Below, in pieces: positions 34,730 to 44,207 of a stretch of DNA of 47,011 nt. Numbering within the stretch: position 1 is the stretch's first letter; each line of letters begins with the position of its first letter. A model generated the notes under the pieces. It saw only the letters and a list, made by a program, of their open reading frames with translations, made no database searches and had not been told where the DNA came from. This stretch comes from Pseudocalidococcus azoricus BACA0444 (GTDB lineage Bacteria > Cyanobacteriota > Cyanobacteriia > Thermosynechococcales > Thermosynechococcaceae). Where the stretch lies: positions 1-47,011 of the forward strand of contig NZ_JAVMIP010000024.1 in the NCBI RefSeq assembly GCF_031729055.1. The letters run 5' to 3'. A program made the position numbers and the translations under genes.

Positions 34730-36145
34730 ATGCACGCCCTTGAGCCACAATCTTTAGATCGGGATATTCCCCCAACTGGCCTGGCCCTTTTTGGCATGAG
34801 TGCCGATCCACCCACGCAGGCCCACCAAGAGATCATGCAGTGGTTAGCTCCCCAATTTCAACGGGTCATTGTTTGGGCGGCAGATAATCCCTTTAAGACG
34901 GAACAAACATCCCTCCATCATCGCCAGGCCATGCTCGGACTGTTGGTGGGAGAACTCCAAAGCACCTATGGGCAAATTCAACACCAGCCGGCCCTGAGTT
35001 ATCCCTATACCCTGCACTCTGTTCAAGCCGCTCATCGCTACTGGCCCCAAAGCCAGTTTACCTTGGTTGTGGGTAGTGATATTCTCCCGAAATTGGGGCA
35101 ATGGCATCAGGTGGAATTGTTATTTCAATTAGTGGATTTTCTCGTCTTGGCCCGGCCGGGTGCTCCCCTGGATACCAGTTTGATTAACTCTCTGACTGTT
35201 CGGGGGGGACGATTTCAACTCGGAGCCTTTACGGGGCCGGACATTTCCTCAACGGTCTCCCGCCAAGCGGCCCAACCGGAGAATCTCTTACCGGTGATTG
35301 CCCAATATGTGTCTCAGCATGGCCTCTATCAAGCTTCCCTGACAGCCCCAGCCAACGCGCCCAGAACTCAACCTCCAGCAACCCATTTCCCCACGAGTGA
35401 CAAAGCTGAATTTACAGTTGGGGTCGATAATGTGGTTTTTGCGGTGGATAGTCAGGCTAATCGGCTCTTAGTCCTTCTCAGTCAACGACAGCAAGCTCCT
35501 TATCAGGGGTGGTATGGTTTACCGGGAACCTTAGTCCGGGCAGGGGAGGGCCTGGAAGCGGCGGCCTATCGGGTCTTGGCGGAGAAGCTGGCCTTGAGAA
35601 CCCTCTATTTGGAACAGCTTTATACCTTTGATGGCCTGGGGAAACGCCAGCCTTTTGCCCGATCCCAGGCCGAGGGTGAACCGATCAACGCAGTCAAAAC
35701 CCCAGAGAGCGTTCGCTCTGGAATTCGCTATCTTTCCGTCAGTTACTTTGCCTTGATTCCCTATGGGGCAGCCGCCTTAATGGTTTCAGCAGAAGCGGGT
35801 GGGGCCTGGTTTCCAGTCCATGAAGTCCCTCCCTTGGCCTTTGATCATGCCGATATTCTCGCCTATGGGCATCGTCGCCTCAAAAATAAGCTGGAATATA
35901 GCCCGGTTGCCTTTGATGTCCTGCCACCAAAATTTACCCTGAATGAGGTTTATCAGTTCTACAGCACTGTACTGGGGGAAAACTTTGCCGACTATTCCAA
36001 CTTTCGCAGTCGTTTACTCAAACTCGGCATCCTCCAAGATACTGGCGAAAAAGTCATTCGAGCCGCCGGCCGGCCAGCCAGTTTATATCGATTTGACCCC
36101 ATCGCCTTTGCCCCGCTCCAAGAGACACCGTTAGTTTTTGTCTAG
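34730..36145 (+). CDS. NadD (nicotinate-nucleotide adenylyltransferase) fused to NrtR-like Nudix/winged-helix domains
   Basis: This 471-residue protein has two parts. Residues 15-205 are a NadD-type adenylyltransferase, with FGMSADPPTQAHQEIM (nucleotide-binding HxGH region, here TQAH), VGSDILPKLGQWHQVE and DISSTVSRQA (a variant of the ISSTxIR motif). Residues 225-360 are a Nudix domain whose box is degenerate: the REUxEE core reads RVLAEK, so catalytic Glu residues are missing. Residues 380-465 form a winged-helix-like domain. The second part fits NrtR, the repressor of NAD genes that senses ADP-ribose-type ligands. Thus an NAD-synthesis enzyme is joined to a probable NAD-gene regulator. The alternative is an ADP-ribose pyrophosphatase, less likely given the lost residues. 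Confidence 0.8.
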   Translation: MHALEPQSLDRDIPPTGLALFGMSADPPTQAHQEIMQWLAPQFQRVIVWAADNPFKTEQTSLHHRQAMLGLLVGELQSTYGQIQHQPALSYPYTLHSVQAAHRYWPQSQFTLVVGSDILPKLGQWHQVELLFQLVDFLVLARPGAPLDTSLINSLTVRGGRFQLGAFTGPDISSTVSRQAAQPENLLPVIAQYVSQHGLYQASLTAPANAPRTQPPATHFPTSDKAEFTVGVDNVVFAVDSQANRLLVLLSQRQQAPYQGWYGLPGTLVRAGEGLEAAAYRVLAEKLALRTLYLEQLYTFDGLGKRQPFARSQAEGEPINAVKTPESVRSGIRYLSVSYFALIPYGAAALMVSAEAGGAWFPVHEVPPLAFDHADILAYGHRRLKNKLEYSPVAFDVLPPKFTLNEVYQFYSTVLGENFADYSNFRSRLLKLGILQDTGEKVIRAAGRPASLYRFDPIAFAPLQETPLVFV

Positions 36146-36164
36146 TTTTCAACCTCGGCCGACC

Positions 36165-39100
36165 CTAACTAAAATCCCGGCGGCGTTGGAGGATCGGGAT
36201 CAGGATTAACATCCCAACAATCACAAATCCTTGATAGAGCCAATGGCGCCCCACATCCACGGCAAACATATGCCCCTGTTTTTTATTGATTTGATTAATT
36301 AATTCCTCAGCCCCATTGATGGCTTTGCTGCGTTGTTTTTGCCAAGTTGTGTAATCGTCCTGCCAGGTGTCCATTTGTTCCTGATAGGTTTTGAGATCGT
36401 CACTATAGGATTTTAGCTCCGTTGGATTACTGGGTGGGTCTCCGGGGCTTTTGGGCTTAGGCGGCTCGGCTTGATCCACGGCACTGTTGTATTGCTTTTG
36501 GATGCCCGGAAAATTACACTGTCGAAAAATACTTTCTCCAAAGCAAGCACAGTCCTTTTCCTGGGCCTCGGTTAAGTTGTCTCGCTCCTCACTGGTTTTT
36601 TGCCAGCAGGCATCCTTAGCCACGTCCCGCCCCAGGCCACTGAGACTGACTAAGGTTTCATAGGGCCATTTCAAGACGGTGACGCGGTTCAAAACTTGCC
36701 CAACTGGCCCCAAGGAAGATAGGGGTTGGATGCCGCCACTAAAGATGATTTGCGGAACCAAGAAAAATAATAAAATCAGCGGCACAATGTTTTGATTCGG
36801 AGCCACCGCCGAAACCAGTAGCCCCATGATCATCCCGCCAAAGATGGCCAAGACGATGGTGATATAAATCTGGAAGGTAATATCCCATCCCCCCGGTATA
36901 TTAACTGCAAGCTTAGTGACCAAAAGATAGGTCGCGGCCTGGTAAATTGCTAAAATCAGGGCCACAGCCACTTTAGAGAAAATATAGGGGAGCATTTGGA
37001 GCCCCGTCATTCGCTCCCGGCGGTAAATTTCAATCTCTCGCACCAAGTCCCGCATCGTCGTCATGGAACCAATCATGACGGCAACTAAGGCGGTGGCAAA
37101 GAGCATCGTTAAGGCTTCATCAGCACTTCCCTGGGCTGAGTCGAAGATATCTCGTCCCCAGGTAATAAAATCCAAGAGGGCCAGGACTGGGGCAATCAAG
37201 AGGGTCAGCAGGAGATGGGTGCGATCTTGGCGAAGAATCGTCAAATTTCGCTGGCTCAGAACTAAAAATTGTTGCCAGGGGGATACTCGCCGCTGCTTTT
37301 TCTTCGGGCTACGGATCGTTGTTTTGGTGTTAGTTTTGGGAATTTGGCTCAGAAAGGTTTGGCGATTGGCAATAAAGGTTTGACAGAGAGAGGATTGCTG
37401 ATAACGATTGGCCAATTCCGTCGCGGTGGGCGCGTTAGGATTTTTCTCTCTATCTAAGGCGCGATAGAGATCGGCAAAATCTCGCAGGGGGACTCCTTGT
37501 AAGCGATCCCGAAAGGTTTCCCGAAAATAGGGCAGCATTCGCTCCGGTGGACCAAAATAGGCCAGATAGCCCCCAGCCGCCATATAAATCACGAGGTCAC
37601 ATTCGCGGATATTTTGGGTGGCATGGGAAATAATTAAAATGATTCGTCCTTGATCCGCCAGTTGCCGGAGCAATTGCATCATGTCCGCTTCCGTGCCTGG
37701 ATCCAAGCCCGATGTCACTTCATCCAGGAAAAATAAACTGGGTTGGGTCAGTAATTCAGCCCCCATACAGGCCCGTCGTTGTTGACCGCCACTGAGTTGC
37801 CGAATGGGGACATCGGCCCGATGGGATAGCCCTAACTCTCCTAAAACGACCTGAATCCGCTTTTTCCGTTCAGTGGAAGTTGTATCGGGAGGCATGCGGA
37901 GTTGGGCTGCATAGTCAAGGGCCTGGAAGAGGGTTAATTCTTCGTGGATAATGTTTTTCTGAGGCACGTAGCCAAGTTGCGTTTTGTAAGCATCATAGTT
38001 CTGATATAAATCAGTCCCATTAATCATTACAGAGCCATTGGTGGCTGGGCGCAAACCATTCAGGGCATCCAGGAGAGTTGACTTACCACTACCACTGGGG
38101 CCAAGAATAGCAACAAACTCTCGCGGTAGAATTGACAGGGGAATGTCATTTAAAATCCGCTTGCCATCCCCAATGACCTTGCTTAAGCCCACTACATCCA
38201 AACGCAAATGTCCGGCTTCGACATACTGGGTTAACGTCTCATCAATGTTGAGAATTAGTCGATCACTACCGATCCGGATGACATCACCGACCCGTAAACT
38301 CGTTACTTCAGTAATCGCTTTGCCGTTAACAAATGTTCCGTTACAGGACTCTAAATCTGTGAGGACTAAACTCCCCTGTTGACGGTCAATCTTGGCGTGG
38401 AACCGAGAGACACTGGGATGCTCAATAACAAGATCATTGCTACTATCGCGGCCAATACTCAGGGTGTTCAGTCTGGATAAGGCGACTGTTTTCATCGGCG
38501 TGGTCAGATCCACCTCTTCGGGTAGTCCGACTTCCGTTGCCACTGGAATATTCTGATCCCCAGTCAACGCCATCTGAGTTGCAGCGAGGCGATCTAGCCA
38601 AACTCGTTCGCGTTTAATCTGTTCTGGAAGTTTTAAGCCTTCGTAGGTGAGGGTAGCGGCCGGGCCAAGATTGATCGTTTCCCCCTTACGCAATTGCCAC
38701 TCTGTGACGGGTTGTCCCCCTGACATCAGTCCCTGGGGAGCGTCTCCTAAGTAAGTAATTAAGCAGTGCTCACTCTGTTCTTGAAGCCGGATGTGGACTG
38801 GGGCAATCCCAATCGTATCCACCAAAATATCAACTGAACTATGGGAGCCTAGCAAAACCATCGGCATTTCTAAAATAAATTCCTGTGCCCAGGCCTCGGT
38901 TCTGACTAAAACTGATGGCACTCGACTAGCCCGCGGTTGGCTTTGCTCAGGCCGTTCTAAGGAAAACCGCAGCACCGAATCGCCAATTTGAATTAAGTCT
39001 CCATCATTGAGGGACTCGCTGGTGTGAGGAGATAAGGGCCGATAATTGATCCGCGTGCCGCTGGTACTCCCAAGGTCAGTAATACTAAAGCCCCCGTTGT

Positions 39101-39257
39101 GCCACTCAATCCGGGCGTGTTGGCGTGATACAGATCGATCCGCAAGGATAATGGTATTTTCGGGAGTTCGGCCAATGGTGAGCGTATCTTGGGCAATGGG
39201 AAAACCGTAATCGGGAGCACTTTTTAGAATCGTTAACCAGGCCGGGGATGCTTTCAC
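36165..39257 (-). CDS. FHA-domain ABC transporter, ABCG-like half transporter
   Basis: This 1030-residue protein joins signalling and transport domains. FHA1 (about 25-100) has LTIGRTPENTIILADRSVSR and GSTSGTRIN. A degenerate second FHA-like unit lies at 130-210. FHA3 (266-340) has LSIGRDSSNDLVIEHPSVSR and SCNGTFVNG. The nucleotide-binding domain has Walker A GPSGSGKST (386-394), signature LSGGQQRRACMGAELL and Walker B LFFLDEVTSGLDP. Six membrane segments follow from about residue 690. The last extracytoplasmic loop is large, Cys-rich at its start and Lys/Gln/Pro-rich coiled coil after that. FHA domains bind phosphothreonine, so kinase control is likely; Ser/Thr kinases such as SpkB-like are candidates. 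The substrate is unknown. Confidence 0.88.
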   Translation of the reverse strand: MKASPAWLTILKSAPDYGFPIAQDTLTIGRTPENTIILADRSVSRQHARIEWHNGGFSITDLGSTSGTRINYRPLSPHTSESLNDGDLIQIGDSVLRFSLERPEQSQPRASRVPSVLVRTEAWAQEFILEMPMVLLGSHSSVDILVDTIGIAPVHIRLQEQSEHCLITYLGDAPQGLMSGGQPVTEWQLRKGETINLGPAATLTYEGLKLPEQIKRERVWLDRLAATQMALTGDQNIPVATEVGLPEEVDLTTPMKTVALSRLNTLSIGRDSSNDLVIEHPSVSRFHAKIDRQQGSLVLTDLESCNGTFVNGKAITEVTSLRVGDVIRIGSDRLILNIDETLTQYVEAGHLRLDVVGLSKVIGDGKRILNDIPLSILPREFVAILGPSGSGKSTLLDALNGLRPATNGSVMINGTDLYQNYDAYKTQLGYVPQKNIIHEELTLFQALDYAAQLRMPPDTTSTERKKRIQVVLGELGLSHRADVPIRQLSGGQQRRACMGAELLTQPSLFFLDEVTSGLDPGTEADMMQLLRQLADQGRIILIISHATQNIRECDLVIYMAAGGYLAYFGPPERMLPYFRETFRDRLQGVPLRDFADLYRALDREKNPNAPTATELANRYQQSSLCQTFIANRQTFLSQIPKTNTKTTIRSPKKKQRRVSPWQQFLVLSQRNLTILRQDRTHLLLTLLIAPVLALLDFITWGRDIFDSAQGSADEALTMLFATALVAVMIGSMTTMRDLVREIEIYRRERMTGLQMLPYIFSKVAVALILAIYQAATYLLVTKLAVNIPGGWDITFQIYITIVLAIFGGMIMGLLVSAVAPNQNIVPLILLFFLVPQIIFSGGIQPLSSLGPVGQVLNRVTVLKWPYETLVSLSGLGRDVAKDACWQKTSEERDNLTEAQEKDCACFGESIFRQCNFPGIQKQYNSAVDQAEPPKPKSPGDPPSNPTELKSYSDDLKTYQEQMDTWQDDYTTWQKQRSKAINGAEELINQINKKQGHMFAVDVGRHWLYQGFVIVGMLILIPILQRRRDFS

Positions 39258-39507
39258 AACAAAGAGTCCTTATTGATAAAATTCCTGAAATGTTTATCGG
39301 TGAAGCTGCAACAAGCTGATATTCTCTCCAGGGCAAGCCAGATATGCAATTGAATGACTACCCTGAAAATCCATGCCGCAGGGGTTAGGTTAGAAGCGTA
39401 CTGCCAAAAAGCAACTGGTTATCCCTAAAATGCTGCCTGAATTATAGGGGTTTCCTTGGAATTCTGCTAATTGTGCCTTTAGATAAAATAGGCGGGAATG
39501 GAGGGAT
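39258..39507. other. Gap between hisF and the FHA-ABC gene
   Basis: This 250-bp non-coding gap holds the leader of the FHA-ABC gene and the 3' end region of hisF, both on the minus strand. I saw no strong hairpin with T-tract and no small gene. Confidence 0.4.
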
Positions 39508-40275
39508 TTAGGCGCGCACGGGGACAGCATGGGCCTGGAGGTGGGCTTTAATTTCAGGAATGGTGAGTTGACCATAATGGAGGAGTGAGGCTAAGAGGGC
39601 GGCTTCGGCTTTGCCAGTGGTCAGGGCAGCGCGAATATGATCGCAGGTTCCGGCTCCCCCTGAGGCAATCACAGGAATGGTGACTTGATTAGCGATGGTT
39701 TGAGTCAGTTCAATGTCATACCCGGCCTGGGTTCCATCGGCATCCATACTGGTCAGCAAAATTTCACCGGCCCCGCGACTCTCAACTTCCTTCGCCCAGG
39801 CCAGGACATCCAAACCCGTATTTTCCCGCCCCCCCCGGACATAGACATCCCAGCCCGGATTTTCAGAACTCTCGCGCCGCCGAGCGTCAATGGCAATCAC
39901 AATACACTGCTGACCAAAGCGTTCACTGGCCTGGGTAATGAAATCAGGGTTACGAACCGCCGCGGAATTGAGGCTCACCTTATCGGCCCCGGCCCGTAAC
40001 AAGTCCTTAATGGTAGTTAATGAATCAATGCCCCCGCCCACTGTTAAGGGAATAAAGACTTGATCGGCGGTGCGATAGACCACATCAATCAAAATATTCC
40101 GCTCCTCATGGGTGGCTGTAATATCTAAAAAAACCAATTCATCGGCTCCAGCATTGTTATAGGCCTGGGCCAGTTCAACTGGATCTCCAGCATCCCGCAA
40201 TTCGACAAAATTTACCCCTTTGACAACCCGTCCGTTTTTGACATCTAAACAGGGCAAAATTCGCTTGGCTAACAT
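39508..40275 (-). CDS. hisF: Imidazole glycerol phosphate synthase subunit HisF
   Basis: This 255-residue TIM-barrel cyclase subunit works with the HisH glutaminase in histidine synthesis, producing imidazole glycerol phosphate and AICAR. The motifs are [23 protein letters not shown] with the catalytic Asp11, [22 protein letters not shown] and the phosphate-binding [11 protein letters not shown]. The second catalytic Asp is in [14 protein letters not shown], with [10 protein letters not shown] near the end. Length is normal. No other his gene is adjacent, as is usual in cyanobacteria, where his genes are scattered. Confidence 0.96.
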   Translation of the reverse strand: MLAKRILPCLDVKNGRVVKGVNFVELRDAGDPVELAQAYNNAGADELVFLDITATHEERNILIDVVYRTADQVFIPLTVGGGIDSLTTIKDLLRAGADKVSLNSAAVRNPDFITQASERFGQQCIVIAIDARRRESSENPGWDVYVRGGRENTGLDVLAWAKEVESRGAGEILLTSMDADGTQAGYDIELTQTIANQVTIPVIASGGAGTCDHIRAALTTGKAEAALLASLLHYGQLTIPEIKAHLQAHAVPVRA

Positions 40276-40462
40276 TTATTTTTCCTGATGAACGACGAAA
40301 TTATAGGGATCACTGTTGCCAAATAAACCAATGACAGCAGCCGTTGAACCATATTGCTGAGTTAGGCAGGCCCTGTTTTGAGCATAATCCAGCTTAGTCT
40401 GGGAATTGGAGTGATCTCTAGTGGATAATCGTGACGGCCGATGTTTGGGTTGATGGTTAGTG

Positions 40463-41140
40463 ATGAAGCCTAAGAAATTCTATGCGGTTTTTGCGGGTCG
40501 TCAAACGGGATTATTTTTCACCTGGCCGGATTGTGAAGCCCAAGTGAAAGGCTATCAGGGGGCCCGCTATAAGTCGTTTCCCACCCGTGTTGAAGCTGAA
40601 ACAGCCCTCTCTATGAACCTAGCTACCTCCCAAACAGAATTATTTTTATTAGACTCTCAGGTAAATTCCCGGCCCAGGCCTGGTTTAACGGCTAAAAATA
40701 CCCAAAATAAACCGGATGGCTCTGTTCCCTATATTCTCGATAGTTTATCTGTTGATGCTTCTTGCCTAGGGAATCCGGGGGATGTGGAATATCGCGGGGT
40801 GCATACAGAAACGAAAGAAGTTCTCTTTGCGGTCGGGCCTTTAGCCTATGGAACTAATAACATCGGCGAATTTTTAGCGATTGTGGATGGGTTGCAATAT
40901 CTCCAGGCCCAGGGGTTAACAATTCCGATTTATTCTGATTCAGCTACGGGGATGAGTTGGGTGAAAAAAAAGCGCGTCCAAACCCAATTAGCCCGCCGGC
41001 CTGGAAATCAGGAAATTTTTCAGCGGATTGATGAAGCCTTGGCCTGGTTGCAGGAAAACACCTATACCAACCCAATTCTGAAGTGGGATACAGTACACTG
41101 GGGTGAAATTCCGGCAGATTATGGGCGCAAATCCCGATGA
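40463..41140 (+). CDS. Viroplasmin-domain ribonuclease H
   Basis: I use the ATG at 40463; the GTG immediately before it would add one residue. The 225-residue product has an N-terminal viroplasmin/caulimovirus-like hybrid-binding domain (KKFYAVFAGRQTGLFFTWPDCE, YKSFPTRVEAETAL, about 3-50). An RNase H1 domain follows, with Asp in LSVDASCLGNPG, Glu in NNIGEFLAIVDGL, Asp in IYSDSATGMSWV and the last Asp in ADYGRK, so the catalytic carboxylates are complete. It degrades the RNA strand of RNA-DNA hybrids. The gene lies 36 bases upstream of anmK and could be co-transcribed with it. Confidence 0.85.
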   Translation: MKPKKFYAVFAGRQTGLFFTWPDCEAQVKGYQGARYKSFPTRVEAETALSMNLATSQTELFLLDSQVNSRPRPGLTAKNTQNKPDGSVPYILDSLSVDASCLGNPGDVEYRGVHTETKEVLFAVGPLAYGTNNIGEFLAIVDGLQYLQAQGLTIPIYSDSATGMSWVKKKRVQTQLARRPGNQEIFQRIDEALAWLQENTYTNPILKWDTVHWGEIPADYGRKSR

Positions 41141-41176
41141 TCTCCCAAGCTAAAACACCGGATGAAAGGGGACTGG

Positions 41177-42343
41177 ATGCGTGTCATTGGCTTAATGAGT
41201 GGAACCTCCGTAGATGGAATTGATGCGGTTGTCGTTGATCTCCAGGGGACGGATCAAGATTTCAAAATCAATGTCCAGGCCAGTGCCACCTATGGATATT
41301 CTGAATCGTTGCGGAATAAGATCCTAGCAGTCTGTGCTGGGGAAGCCCTCTCAATTCAGGACTTTGCCGCTTTAGATGATCAGATTGCTCAAGAATTTGC
41401 CCAGGCCGCGCTCCAGATTCAACGCCAACTCCGAGACCAACAGCCGATTGATTTGATAGGTTCCCACGGCCAAACCGTTTTCCATCGCCCCCCGGCTCAA
41501 AATCTCCTTAATCTATCTGCTCAGACTCAACTCGGTTATTCCGTCCAACTTGGTCGGGGAGAAGTAATTGCCCAGATCACCCAAATTCCAACTGTCTCAA
41601 ATTTCCGGGCCGGGGATATTGCCTTAGGCGGTCATGGTGCACCCCTTGTTCCCCGGATTGATCTCTGTTTATTGGGGCATCCAGAAAAAACGCGCTGTGT
41701 CCAAAATATTGGCGGAATTGGCAACGTCACCTACTTACCGGCTCAAAAAGATGCAGAGGTATTTGGGGCTGGGGTGTTTGGCTGGGATACGGGGCCGGGG
41801 AATGTCCTGATTGATTTGGCTGTGGATTATTTTTCCGAGGGACAACAAACCTATGATCACGACGGGGCCTGGGCTGCTTCGGGAACGGCGGATGTAAATC
41901 TTGTCCAGGCCTGGTTAAAACACCCCTATTTTCAAGCCTCCCCACCGAAATCTACAGGCCGGGAATTATTCAGCCCCGCTTATCTCCAAGATTGCCTTAA
42001 GGATGCTGCCCACCTAACCCCAGCAGATACCTTGGCCACCCTGACAGAATTGACCGCCGCCTCGATTGCCCGTAGTTATGAGAGTTTTCTGCCCCAAATG
42101 CCGGATCAAGTCTTTCTCTGCGGGGGAGGAGCCTTGAATAGTTATTTACAATCCCGACTGGGGGCCTGGTTAGAGCCGATTCCAGTTTTAACAACCACTG
42201 AGCTTGGAGTGCCTGTGGAAAGTAAAGAAGCGATTGCCTTTGCGGTTTTAGCCTATTGGAAGTACCACGATTTACCCGGAAATTTACCCACTGTTACTGG
42301 CGCGTCTCGGGAAACTCCCTTAGGTACTTTGCATCAACCCTAA
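41177..42343 (+). CDS. anmK: Anhydro-N-acetylmuramic acid kinase
   Basis: AnmK opens and phosphorylates 1,6-anhydro-MurNAc to MurNAc-6-phosphate in peptidoglycan recycling. I start at ATG 41177 because AAAGGGGA precedes it at the right distance and the protein then begins [19 protein letters not shown], as family members do; the ATG at 41162 adds five residues. Motifs include [61 protein letters not shown] and the terminal [13 protein letters not shown] with [16 protein letters not shown]. The product is 388 residues. Its last 39 codons, including the stop, are exactly duplicated directly downstream. Confidence 0.92.
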   Translation: MRVIGLMSGTSVDGIDAVVVDLQGTDQDFKINVQASATYGYSESLRNKILAVCAGEALSIQDFAALDDQIAQEFAQAALQIQRQLRDQQPIDLIGSHGQTVFHRPPAQNLLNLSAQTQLGYSVQLGRGEVIAQITQIPTVSNFRAGDIALGGHGAPLVPRIDLCLLGHPEKTRCVQNIGGIGNVTYLPAQKDAEVFGAGVFGWDTGPGNVLIDLAVDYFSEGQQTYDHDGAWAASGTADVNLVQAWLKHPYFQASPPKSTGRELFSPAYLQDCLKDAAHLTPADTLATLTELTAASIARSYESFLPQMPDQVFLCGGGALNSYLQSRLGAWLEPIPVLTTTELGVPVESKEAIAFAVLAYWKYHDLPGNLPTVTGASRETPLGTLHQP

Positions 42344-42461
42344 AAAGCGATTGCCTTTGCGGTTTTAGCCTATTGGAAGTACCACGATTTACCCGGAAAT
42401 TTACCCACTGTTACTGGCGCGTCTCGGGAAACTCCCTTAGGTACTTTGCATCAACCCTAAA
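42228..42461. repeat. Perfect 117-bp tandem duplication of the anmK 3' end
   Basis: Copy one is 42228-42344 and ends with the anmK stop codon TAA (42341-42343). Copy two is 42345-42461. Identity is complete over 118 positions at an offset of 117. Because 117 is 39 codons, copy two keeps the same frame and ends with its own TAA, but it lies behind the first stop, so it is normally not translated. Confidence 0.97.
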
Positions 42462-42574
42462 ATTTGTCCCTATATTTAGACCCAACTTGCTGATTCTTCT
42501 AGCTGAATGGGTAGAGTCGGATTGGTGGGTAAGATAGTTGTATCCTACTCAATGAGTCTGGGCGGTGGAGAGCA

Positions 42575-42811
42575 ATGAGTAAAAAGATTAGCATCACCCT
42601 CGATAATGAAGTGTTGGATTTTGTCGATCAGAACACAAATAATCGCAGCCAGTTTATTAATACCCTACTTTGGCAAGAAAAACAGCGAATTTTCATGAAA
42701 GAGTTAGCAGAAGCCTACCAAGACCAGGCCGGTGATCCTGAATTTCAAGCCGAAGCCTCTCTCTGGGATACAACAATTGGTGATGGCTTAGGGGAAGATG
42801 AAGATGCCTAA
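42575..42811 (+). CDS. Antitoxin-like protein, MazE-type partner
   Basis: This 78-residue protein starts MSKKISITLDNEVLDFVDQNT followed by NRSQFINTLLW, the pattern of a ribbon-helix-helix DNA-binding N-terminus. The C-terminal half is acidic and probably disordered (TTIGDGLGEDEDA), as in antitoxins that wrap around MazF. GGAG lies 4 bases before the ATG. Its stop codon overlaps the toxin start by 14 bases, a coupling typical of type II toxin-antitoxin operons. As in other systems, the antitoxin is expected to repress its own promoter. Confidence 0.75.
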   Translation: MSKKISITLDNEVLDFVDQNTNNRSQFINTLLWQEKQRIFMKELAEAYQDQAGDPEFQAEASLWDTTIGDGLGEDEDA

Positions 42812-43187
42812 GGGAACATTAACGTATCAGCGAGGGGAAATTTGGTGGGTGGACTTAAACCCCGTTGTCGGCCATGAAACGGATAAACAACGCCCCTGCC
42901 TGATTCTGCAAAATAATATTGGCAATCAAAATGGGACGACTACAATTGTTGCTCCCTTGTTACCAGGGGCGAAAAAATATCCATTTGTGGTCAATATTAC
43001 GCCAACTGTGGAGAATGGCCTGGATCAGCCCCGCTATCTCAACCTCAGTCAAATGCGCGCCGTAGATGCCGAGAGAGTCAAACATAAACAAGGGGTTTTA
43101 GAAGATCGTTATTGGCCAGAAATTGAGAAAGCGGTGGGGATTGAACTGGGTTTCGGCCCGGTGTTTCAATTGCGACCCCCAATCTAA
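42798..43187 (+). CDS. PemK/MazF-family toxin, mRNA interferase
   Basis: This 129-residue toxin has the MazF/PemK signatures YQRGEIWWVDLNPVVGHETDKQRPCLIL, TTTIVAPLL and YLNLSQMRAVDAERV, with the conserved Arg of KQRP and the Ser/Thr of the TTI block. Members cleave mRNA at short sequences. ATG 42798 follows GGGGAAG closely; an internal ATG at 42804 is an alternative. It overlaps the antitoxin frame. Location just after a tandem duplication in anmK makes this a probable later insertion into a core region. Confidence 0.85.
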   Translation: MKMPKGTLTYQRGEIWWVDLNPVVGHETDKQRPCLILQNNIGNQNGTTTIVAPLLPGAKKYPFVVNITPTVENGLDQPRYLNLSQMRAVDAERVKHKQGVLEDRYWPEIEKAVGIELGFGPVFQLRPPI

Positions 43188-43222
43188 GCAATGGCAGAGT
43201 TTTTCCTAAATAGTTCCTAAAA

Positions 43223-44095
43223 ATGGGCAATTCCAGTCAAGCAATTCCCGGATATTTGTATCTAGTTCCGACCCCCATTGGCAACTTGGCGGATATTTCA
43301 GCGCGGGCATTGGGCATTCTGCAAACCGTAGATTTAATTGCCGCAGAAGATACCCGTCACACCGGCCGCCTGTTGCAGCACTGCCAAATTTCAACTCGGC
43401 AAATTAGCTTTCATCAGCACAATACTCAACAGCGGATTCCAGAGCTAGTTGAACTCCTGCAAGCCGAAAAATCCATTGCCTTAGTGACTGATGCCGGAAT
43501 GCCAGGTATTTCTGATCCCGGTTATGAGTTGGTCGTGGCCTGCATTGACGCGGCGATTCCGGTTATTCCTCTCCCAGGCCCTAATGCTGCCCTCACAGCC
43601 CTAATTGCCTCGGGATTACCCACTAATCGGTTTATTTTTGAGGGATTTTTACCTACCAAGCCCAAAGTCAGACATGAAACCCTCCAGGCCTGGGCCAAGG
43701 AACCCCGGACGATTATTTTTTATGAATCCCCCCACCGCCTCCCCGAAACCTTAACTGAATTGATCTCCCATCTTGGCCCTGTCAGACAAATTGTGATTGC
43801 CCGAGAACTAACCAAGCTCTACGAAGAATTTTGGCGGGGAACCTTAGGAGAAGCAATCAGCTATTTTCAAACCCATCCGGCCAAGGGGGAACTGACGATT
43901 ATTCTGGCTGGCTCAACCCCAACAATAAAAACTCATTCCTCAGAAGATATTAAAACTGCCCTCCAACACCATTTCCAACAAGGGCTTTCCCCATCCCAGG
44001 CCAGTCGGGAATTGGCATTAGAAATGGGTTTGTCCCGGCGTTATGTCTATGGCCTGGCCTTGGAGCTAAATGATGAATTTTCGGCTGAATCTTAA
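43223..44095 (+). CDS. rsmI: 16S rRNA (cytidine1402-2'-O)-methyltransferase
   Basis: This 290-residue SAM-dependent enzyme methylates the ribose of C1402 in the ribosomal P-site region. It belongs to the tetrapyrrole-methylase fold: YLVPTPIGNLADISARAL at the start, AEDTRHTGRLL, LVTDAGMPGISDPGY, PLPGPNAALTALIASGL and TIIFYESPHRLPETL. RELTKLYEEFWRGTL follows. The order and length fit RsmI. The gene is 35 bases downstream of the mazF-like gene. Confidence 0.95.
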   Translation: MGNSSQAIPGYLYLVPTPIGNLADISARALGILQTVDLIAAEDTRHTGRLLQHCQISTRQISFHQHNTQQRIPELVELLQAEKSIALVTDAGMPGISDPGYELVVACIDAAIPVIPLPGPNAALTALIASGLPTNRFIFEGFLPTKPKVRHETLQAWAKEPRTIIFYESPHRLPETLTELISHLGPVRQIVIARELTKLYEEFWRGTLGEAISYFQTHPAKGELTIILAGSTPTIKTHSSEDIKTALQHHFQQGLSPSQASRELALEMGLSRRYVYGLALELNDEFSAES

Positions 44096-44207
44096 TGGGC
44101 AAATCTCAAAACTGGATAACTCTCCATAACTGAGGGGGCCTGGTTAATCGCAAATTTGGTACAGTTCAATTTAACTTGTCAAAAATTATCATCTCTGGAT
44201 TACTTTT

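Noticed and set aside
44096..44207. NtcA-binding site (GTA-N8-TAC) before ureC
   Set aside because: The GTA at about 44158 is followed after 8 bases by TTT, not TAC, so the pattern is not met.
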